64,000 nucleotides of DNA from Aspidapion aeneum (Eukaryota > Arthropoda > Insecta > Coleoptera > Brentidae), in the NCBI GenBank assembly GCA_963576565.1, contig OY755047.1, positions 6,108,931-6,172,930 of the forward strand, read 5' to 3'. Numbering within the stretch: position 1 is the stretch's first letter; each line of letters begins with the position of its first letter. The notes beneath the pieces are model-generated. The model made no database searches. It was not told the origin of the DNA and saw only the letters and a program-made list of their open reading frames with translations. A program made the translations under genes and the position numbers. Shown here piece by piece: positions 57,925-64,000 of the stretch.

Positions 57925-59559
57925 TTAGAACGTTTTTCTACGTTGTCCGACGCCTATTCTCCACCTCCATCGATCCTGACAATCATCTTCTGTCAGATTT
58001 TTTTGACTCATTGATCTTTGGATTGACTGTTGCCATTCTAGTTTAGGACGCCCTCTTTTTCTGCGCCCTATTGGTTGCCATTCTAGGACCTGCTTTGGTA
58101 ATCTTTCGTCGTTCATCCGTTGTACATGGCCGTACCATATCAGTTGTCTTTTAGTGATGTCATCCGTTATGCTTCCTTCGATTCCCATTCTTTCTTTTAT
58201 GATCTCATTTCTTATGTGATCTGTTCTAGATATTCTCATTGATCTTCTTATTGCATCCATTTTGACACTTTCCATTTTTGTTTTGTATTTTTCTGTTACG
58301 CGACAAGTCTCTATTCCATACAACAGCGTGCTTTTCACCATTGTTTCATATATGTTAAATTTTACATTCTTTTTTATCTCTCTGCTCCATAAAATACTGT
58401 TAAGACATCCAATAACCTTTTTTGCTTTTACTATTCTTTTTTCCAGTTCTTTACAGTCTGTTCCTGTCTTATCAAATGTGACACCCAAGTATACATACTC
58501 ATTGCATGGAGATATTACTTGTCCATTGTCTACTTCTAACTCACTGGATTCGTTTCCAATACATAAGTACTGTGTCTTGTCCACGTTCACTGTTAATCCC
58601 CACTTTTGGTATTCTTCCATTAACTTTCTCATCATATACTCCATATCCTCTTTATCATTAGCTACAATTACTTGGTCGTCAGCAAACTGTAGTGTGTATA
58701 TGGTAAATCGGTCGTTAAGTTGTATTCCCATGCTGTGCACTTTCCGTTTCCAGTTTTTTAGAGCTACTGCGATATATATTTTAAAAAGAGTTGGAGAAAT
58801 ACAACATCCCTGTCTTAAGCCTTTTGTTACCAGGAATTCTTTTGAAAGTCGATTTCCAATTTTAATTTTAGATTTTGACCCTTTGTATAGTTCTTTTATC
58901 GCTTTTATGTATGTATGATTGATATTAGTCTGCTCTAGCACTGTCCATAGTTTTTCTACTGGAACGGTATCATATGCTCTCTGTAGGTCCACAAAAGTAA
59001 CATGTGTCTCTATATTTCTGGCGCTCCTTTTCTCAATTACTTGTTTAAGACAAAAAACATTATCACTACAAGATCTGCCTGCACGAAACCCACTTTGCTC
59101 TTCTTCTTCTTGTTCATGAAAATCCTTCTCTATTAGATCTCTAAGAATCCTACCGTACAATCTACTGAGAGTACTGGTTACTGAAATTCCTCTGTAATTG
59201 TTGCAATCCAGCTTGTTTCCTTTTTTGTGTATTGAGGATATGAATGCAATTTTCCAATCATCAGGTACTGGATGTCCGTTTATGCATTGATTGATAATAT
59301 ATGTGAGATTTTCGATTAGTTTCTCTGATCCATATTTGAGCATTTCAGCATATATTCCTCCAGGTCCGCTAGCTTTTCCGGATTTAAGCTTTTTAATACT
59401 ATTTTTTATCATTTCTTTTTCGATGATTACTTCCTCTCCGTGTACTTCTATGTTTCTCCTCGGAGAGGCTGCCAGATATTCGGGTCTCGTTTCCTGCAGC
59501 AGTCCCTTGTAGTGTTCTGTCCATTGTTCTGGTTTGATGATCTGGATGTTTACTTTTGA
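57925..59559 (-). CDS. Non-LTR retrotransposon reverse transcriptase (5'-truncated LINE)
   Basis: An open frame of 544 codons with no break. RT domain: KASGPGGIYAEMLKYG, then NYRGISVTSTLSRLYGRI, motif A HVTFVDLQRAYDTVPVEK, GLRQGCCISPTLFKIYI and the catalytic LQFADDQ. A connection region follows and a C-terminal block LIWYGHVQRMNDERLPK with GRRKRGRPKLEW, common in RTE-like and related elements. No RNase H. The endonuclease that normally precedes RT is missing: the frame is cut at 59559 by TAG, where unrelated DNA starts, so the insertion is 5'-truncated and cannot move by itself. The first ATG is internal (59412) and not a natural start. Its decayed twin is at 39427-40952. Confidence 0.92.
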   Translation of the reverse strand, partial: SKVNIQIIKPEQWTEHYKGLLQETRPEYLAASPRRNIEVHGEEVIIEKEMIKNSIKKLKSGKASGPGGIYAEMLKYGSEKLIENLTYIINQCINGHPVPDDWKIAFISSIHKKGNKLDCNNYRGISVTSTLSRLYGRILRDLIEKDFHEQEEEEQSGFRAGRSCSDNVFCLKQVIEKRSARNIETHVTFVDLQRAYDTVPVEKLWTVLEQTNINHTYIKAIKELYKGSKSKIKIGNRLSKEFLVTKGLRQGCCISPTLFKIYIAVALKNWKRKVHSMGIQLNDRFTIYTLQFADDQVIVANDKEDMEYMMRKLMEEYQKWGLTVNVDKTQYLCIGNESSELEVDNGQVISPCNEYVYLGVTFDKTGTDCKELEKRIVKAKKVIGCLNSILWSREIKKNVKFNIYETMVKSTLLYGIETCRVTEKYKTKMESVKMDAIRRSMRISRTDHIRNEIIKERMGIEGSITDDITKRQLIWYGHVQRMNDERLPKQVLEWQPIGRRKRGRPKLEWQQSIQRSMSQKNLTEDDCQDRWRWRIGVGQRRKTF

Positions 59560-59569
59560 CTAAATATAC

Positions 59570-59700
59570 TGGCTATTAAGTCTGTGCTCTATTAGGCTAC
59601 TAATTAAATATGCTTTTACTGCCAAAAGTTCAATGCTATCGAAAGCTTTTTCAATGTCTATAAACGCAATATATATGTCGTATTGTATTGGACCCTGCAT
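59570..59700 (-). pseudogene. Fragment of a second non-LTR reverse transcriptase
   Basis: Minus strand reads GPIQYDIYIAFIDIEKAFDS then IELLAVKAYLIS: RT motif A from a different element. It directly abuts the larger LINE. Only about 40 residues remain. Confidence 0.65.
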
Positions 59701-59984
59701 AATTCCGAATATTCTTTATTTAAAATTAATTTAATACTTGGTTAAAAGGATTTGTATTATAGAGGAAAAGAGGGAAATTATTTTAAAAAAATACTAGGGA
59801 AGACTGCAAGAAATATATGAGTGTCTAACCAAACGCTCGCTTCGGCAAGAGAAAAATTTATTGCTGACAGCTTTTCCAGGAAAATTGTTCTTTTTTTGGT
59901 TGGTCCGGAAAAAATTTACTGTGGTTTTTTGTGAAATTTATGAACTGTGCTATACGGGTGAGTTATAGATCTATTAACAAGTAC

Positions 59985-60585
59985 GTAGTAGTAGTAGTAG
60001 TAAAAGCTGGAAAAACTGGATACGACAGCTAAAAATATAGGCTTGAGTATGAACTGCACTAAAACCAAAATCATAACAAACACAGATGAAGAGATCACGA
60101 TCAGAATAAACCAAGACAAAATAGAACAAGTAGAGGACTACGTATATCTGGGACAAATTATTAAACTAAAGAAAAAAAAACAAACAGTTGAAATCAAGAG
60201 ACGAGTATGATTCGCCTGGGCAGCATTTGGTAAATTAAGCTACATATTAAAAAATAAAACTATGGATCCCAGACCTGAACAATTACAGAATCAAACATGG
60301 ATAAGTTAACAAAAGCTCAAAGTTAAATGAAAAAACACATGAATAAGAAATAATAGTAAAAGATGTCACGGGAGAGATCGAAAATCGATGGAACAAATGT
60401 ATGATGAACTGGAAAACTTGGGAAAATTAAAGAAGTAGGGAAAGACCCCAAATAAGATGAGCAGACGATTTGAAGAATCATGCGGGAACTAGATGGATGA
60501 ACACGGCGGCAGACAGAGAAGAGTAGAAGATATTGGGGGAGGCCTATGTCCAAAGATGGATCGAAGAAGGCCAAATAGATAGACA
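59985..60585 (+). pseudogene. C-terminal fragment of another endonuclease-RT LINE
   Basis: Plus strand pieces: EKLDTTAKNIGLSMNCTKTK, VEDYVYLGQIIK, QTVEIKRRV then FAWAAFGKLSYILKN, and near the end RRVEDIGGG-type remnants of the usual terminal block. Stops and frameshifts interrupt it. Confidence 0.7.
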
Positions 60586-60591
60586 GATATA

Positions 60592-60733
60592 ACTCGAACC
60601 TCTCTATAACTCGAACCTTTTAAGTGGTCCCTGCACTTTTTATATGAATTTTAACATCTTTAATTCGAATTTCTATAAGTCGAACTCTCCATAACTCGAA
60701 CTGATGTCCCTTGAAGTTCGAGTTATAGAGATT
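60592..60733. mobile_element. Pogo/Tigger-type MITE
   Basis: Ends ACTCGAACCTCTCTATAACT and inverse GTTATAGAGATTCGAGTGT. Internal ATAACTCGAAC words are repeated and mirrored. About 140 bp. Confidence 0.55.
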
Positions 60734-60739
60734 CGAGTG

Positions 60740-62015
60740 TAGTTATACGAAAAAAATCAAAAAATCGTTTGTAAGAAGGGAGGGCTTAGGATAATCGGAC
60801 TGATGAAAATTCGTTTTTTCTGTTCGGCAAATTAACTTCAGTAAAGATTACTGTTTTAAATAACAAAATAAATCTGGCTTTTGGACATTTTTATTACTGT
60901 TTTAAATTTAAATAAAACATGATGATATATGGATTTGGCGCGAAAATGCATTTCTGGTAATTTCGCATGAAAATCAGCAATATGTGATAAAAATGTCCTA
61001 TTTGTTTTAAATTTGCTGGTTTTTAAAAACTTTGGCTCATTTCAACAAAAGTTAAAAGCTTTTGAATACTTTTGATATCATAGCGCTTTTATTTTGAATA
61101 TTAAAATTATAAAAACCATTAAAATCGGTAAAATAATGAAAATATTGTAAAGAAACTGAAACATTTTTCAAGTTTACAGTTTTTTTTTTGTGTATTTTGC
61201 TTCATTTTAAGGAGAGAGTTGAAGTTATTTTCGTTTCTTATATTTGAATTAGCTAATTAGGCAACAGATTACAAAAGGAATAATGAAAATCGGTTAAATA
61301 ATAAGAGAGTTACCTACATTAAGGAAACATTTGCAATCTTAAATATGTATGGACAAACTACCCCCATGTTTTTCATGCTTAGGTATTTTTCTTTATATTT
61401 ATTAACTTATCGAACCGAACCGACCCTGAAAAAATCAGCTGTTCTCCCGGGGCTGAATTTTACATTGGGTCTTATGGGCGGTCAGACGTTTTTTTATGAT
61501 ATTTTCAAAATGGCACTACAGATTTCCGCAAAATTTCAGTGAAATATTCTCAGACACCATCCCGATATTCCACCAAAGGTTTGTAAGGAAGCAACATGAT
61601 TAAAATGTTAAAATCTTCAAGATTTAGCATTCCTTATTTTGAATTCAAATTACCCGCCATGTACCACATGCCAACTGTTATATTTGACATGTATTTGACT
61701 TTGTCATATGTGATTGTCACATTCGCTTCTGCTTTAAACTTAATTTTTGTGTGAGCTAATGAAGCAGCTATGAAAAATTAGGGCTTACTATACATAAAAA
61801 AAAATTGTTCTGCCAGAATAAAGTAAAAACAATCTCAAAAACTGCTTTATTTAACAAAAAATTAAATATCCATGAACCGTCATTCCAACTTCAAAATTTT
61901 AAAGACAATCAGCTGTGTCGTAACGTGACCATCAAAAAAAAATCAGCTCCGGATGTGACGTCAACAAAGTGGATGATCGTGGCCCGTCCATTTTGATAGC
62001 CCTGATTTATCTTGT
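60740..62015. other. Intergenic DNA, no gene recognised
   Basis: AT-rich on the left, slightly richer in GC from 61400. Short ORFs (61345, 61805) look random. No repeat boundaries found. Confidence 0.3.
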
Positions 62016-62023
62016 ATCCCAGG

Positions 62024-63184
62024 CATTGGCGTAGCTAGCCTTGCTTTTCCGGGGGGGCCGTGGCCCCGGTCTATCTTGAACAAAAAGCAAACATAGGTTT
62101 TAAAGAGTCGTGCAAAAAATACGCGCATTAAATGTTCTAATATTTTAATATAACAAATTTAATAATACATTTACCAACTTATTTATATGTATACACAGGA
62201 AGTATGTAATTCAGCAATTCTACAAAGAAAGTTTTCTACGTCGCTGACTGAAAGCGTCTACCACACTGTCTAAGTCGACCTCAACATCTTTTTCTATGAA
62301 TAACAATGACAAACCTGAGTTGTTCTAAGCCAATTAAAAACTCTCCTCATGACAGAGAAAGACCTCTCACAAGTTGCACTTAAAATTGGAAGAATACTCG
62401 CAACTTTAAAAACTTGGTAGAGGTTTGGATAGGTGTTTTCTGCTATATATTGTTTGATAGAATCATGACCAACAGTTTGATTTAACCGAAAAATACAATT
62501 CTTTAAAACGGTCATTTCTGCTCTTAGAGCAGAAGTATTAATATTAAAAATTTCCCGGTATTGCTCGACGAATTTATTCCATTTAACGACGTGGGAAAAC
62601 TTAATATGAAAATGGTTATGAAATTGTCACCAAAATCGGAAAATTTCCATAAGACACTAAACTCTAACCTCAAAAAAACTAAAAAGATTATTATATTTAT
62701 TTTAGAAAAACAGTTTAAAAAGGTCTTTTATAACCTTACGACATCTACAACCCGATTTCGGAAACAGAGGGGCAAAGGTCGCTGTCTTTATTAAATGCGA
62801 AATTCAACTTACACTTCTATAATATTTTACAAGATGTCGCCAATATGTATGAAATATTCAATATGCATAATTATGTTTACATTTAAAAAATATTTTCGGG
62901 AAATTGCATAAGTGCAGAAAAGTTACCGATAATTTAAAGAGAAAAAGCCTAATTCCGCAAGACAAGGGCTTTTTCCTGAAATGTAAACATTATCTGAATG
63001 ATTTTAAATTTTAATGCACCTATTTTATTTGAATATTTCCCGAATAATAATAGAAAAGTATGTATTTTCAGCGTCATGTTCTTTTACTAGTAGTCGGTAG
63101 GGGAGGCCTAAAATATCTTAGGGGGGGCCTGAGGGACTTCAGGGGGGCCAGGCCCCCCCTGGCCCCCCTCTAGCTACGCCAATG
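62024..63184 (-). mobile_element. hAT element with transposase C-terminal remnant
   Basis: ATCCCAGG flanks both ends exactly (62016-62023, 63185-63192). Ends CATTGGCGTAGCTAG and CTAGCTACGCCAATG. Minus strand 62515-62320 encodes the hAT dimerisation region: YIAENTYPNLYQVFK, then ASILPILSATCERSFSVMRR and WLRTT. The catalytic core and N-terminal finger are missing or decayed. G- and C-rich stretches lie near both ends. The target was the first eight bases of the element at 63186-63910. Confidence 0.88.
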
Positions 63185-63185
63185 A

Positions 63186-63910
63186 TCCCAGGTAGCAAGG
63201 TCACGTTTTTTAAACGTCAAAAACAGGTCATTTTTAATGACCATTGACGTCTCTAACCTGACGTGTAAATGACCTTTAAATGACGTTCAAAAGACACACC
63301 CAAAATGACGTCATTTTTAGACGTTTTAAAGACGTAAGCAATATGACGTATTTGGGACGTAATCAGAATATTAGAAACACCACAGACCTTTTTATGACTT
63401 TTTTAAAACTCGTCTGAATATATGAAATATCCCTGCAGTTGAGAACACTGAAGGAAACTAGACACAGAAGCTCATCTGTGACAGAAGGTGACTCTTCTGT
63501 GACTTAGACCTGGAAGTACTGGAACATGAACAGCGGTTTTACAGAACAAAATAGACCTAAACCTAGACTTACACATCTCTGCCTTGAAGCGAAAGAAGCC
63601 TCGAAGTTTGTCTTGATTTATTATTTAATTTATTTTACATAAGTACCCCCACATTTCGTATAAATCCGGTCAAGTACTGACTGGGACACCATCTATGTAA
63701 GTATGAGTGTATGTCCCTTGGACAAAGTGTGCAGTGTGGGTAGTGACCAATATATGACGTGTTTCAGACGTCAAAAACTACACTACGAAAAGACGTCAAA
63801 TAACTGATGCCTTAAACACAACATTTTTTGGTAGATGACCTGCTGGTCATCCAAATTACCACTTTTCGCCGAAAAAAAGACGTCATTTGATGACCCCTTG
63901 CTACCTGGGA
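63186..63910. mobile_element. Inverted-repeat element built of GACGTC words
   Basis: Ends TCCCAGGTAGCAAGGTCA and TGACCCCTTGCTACCTGGGA. Inside, variants of TGACGTCA / AGACGTTT recur at 10-30 base spacing near both ends (for example ACCATTGACGTCTCT, AAAATGACGTCATTTTTAG, TTTCAGACGTCAAAAAC). The middle (about 63420-63700) lacks them and has no ORF. The true left tip (62017-62023) was split off by the hAT insertion. Confidence 0.7.
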
Positions 63911-64000
63911 TGTTTCTTGACCGATTTTTATACTTGACACTTTATATTAGGAACTGTAAAATACAGCGGTACAAGTTGAATTTAAAAATATTAGTTCAAA

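Noticed and set aside
58262..58918. 218-codon ORF on plus
   Set aside because: Antisense shadow of the reverse transcriptase ORF on minus.
60323..60574. 83-codon ORF on minus
   Set aside because: Antisense of a decayed LINE fragment on plus.

Overview
The window is nuclear DNA of an animal, almost certainly an insect. It is AT-rich, its genes are split by many short and some multi-kilobase introns, and its proteins look insect-like (a Trailer hitch-type LSM14, a regucalcin related to firefly luciferin-regenerating enzyme). The gap DNA is full of mariner, hAT, pogo/Tigger, non-LTR and foldback elements. A beetle is my best guess, but the sequence alone does not prove the order. There is no sign of bacterial genes or a virus.

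Five conserved housekeeping genes fill the left half: a myotubularin-related pseudophosphatase (minus, 5' half only, cut by the window start, start codon 3198); an AGPAT3/4-type acyltransferase (plus, 7254-20583, six exons); sideroflexin-2 (minus, 21754-23773, seven exons); dolichol kinase (plus, 24757-28288, seven exons); and the P-body protein Tral/LSM14 (minus, 30174-32518, six exons). Neighbours alternate in strand. Sideroflexin-2 and dolichol kinase are head-to-head across about 1 kb; AGPAT/sideroflexin and dolichol kinase/Tral are tail-to-tail. A sixth gene, a regucalcin/SMP-30 homologue with a possible signal peptide and a hydrophobic C-terminal tail, lies at 41083-46718 on minus. For all six, splice sites keep one reading frame through every junction. 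The genes do not form one pathway; two act in ER lipid or dolichol metabolism, one is mitochondrial, one phosphoinositide-linked and one in mRNA control.

The rest is repeats. Family A (seven copies, about 560-760 bp, a hairpin at each end and a CAGA/TCTG tract) and family B (five copies, ends ACCTTCCTAG) dominate. Several insertions can be defined to the base by target duplications: hAT-type elements at 45310-46479, 62024-63184, 32842-33033 and 49543-49744 (8 bp), and TA-flanked elements at 15623-17151, 26722-27387, 28397-28683 and 48000-48533. There is a large foldback at 3.6-6.5 kb, another at 7505-8453, a 9-bp satellite (37336-38082), a 5-bp satellite (57165-57426) and a 440-bp satellite with a dimeric higher order (49757-51355). 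The only long transposon ORF is a non-LTR reverse transcriptase at 57925-59559; a decayed relative sits at 39427-40952.

I found no convincing new multi-gene system. The most unusual items are the regucalcin with predicted secretion and anchoring signals, the elements built from repeats of a short palindromic word (34.0, 34.4 and 63.2 kb), the hairpin-ended family A, and transposons that stop within 10-20 bases of splice sites.
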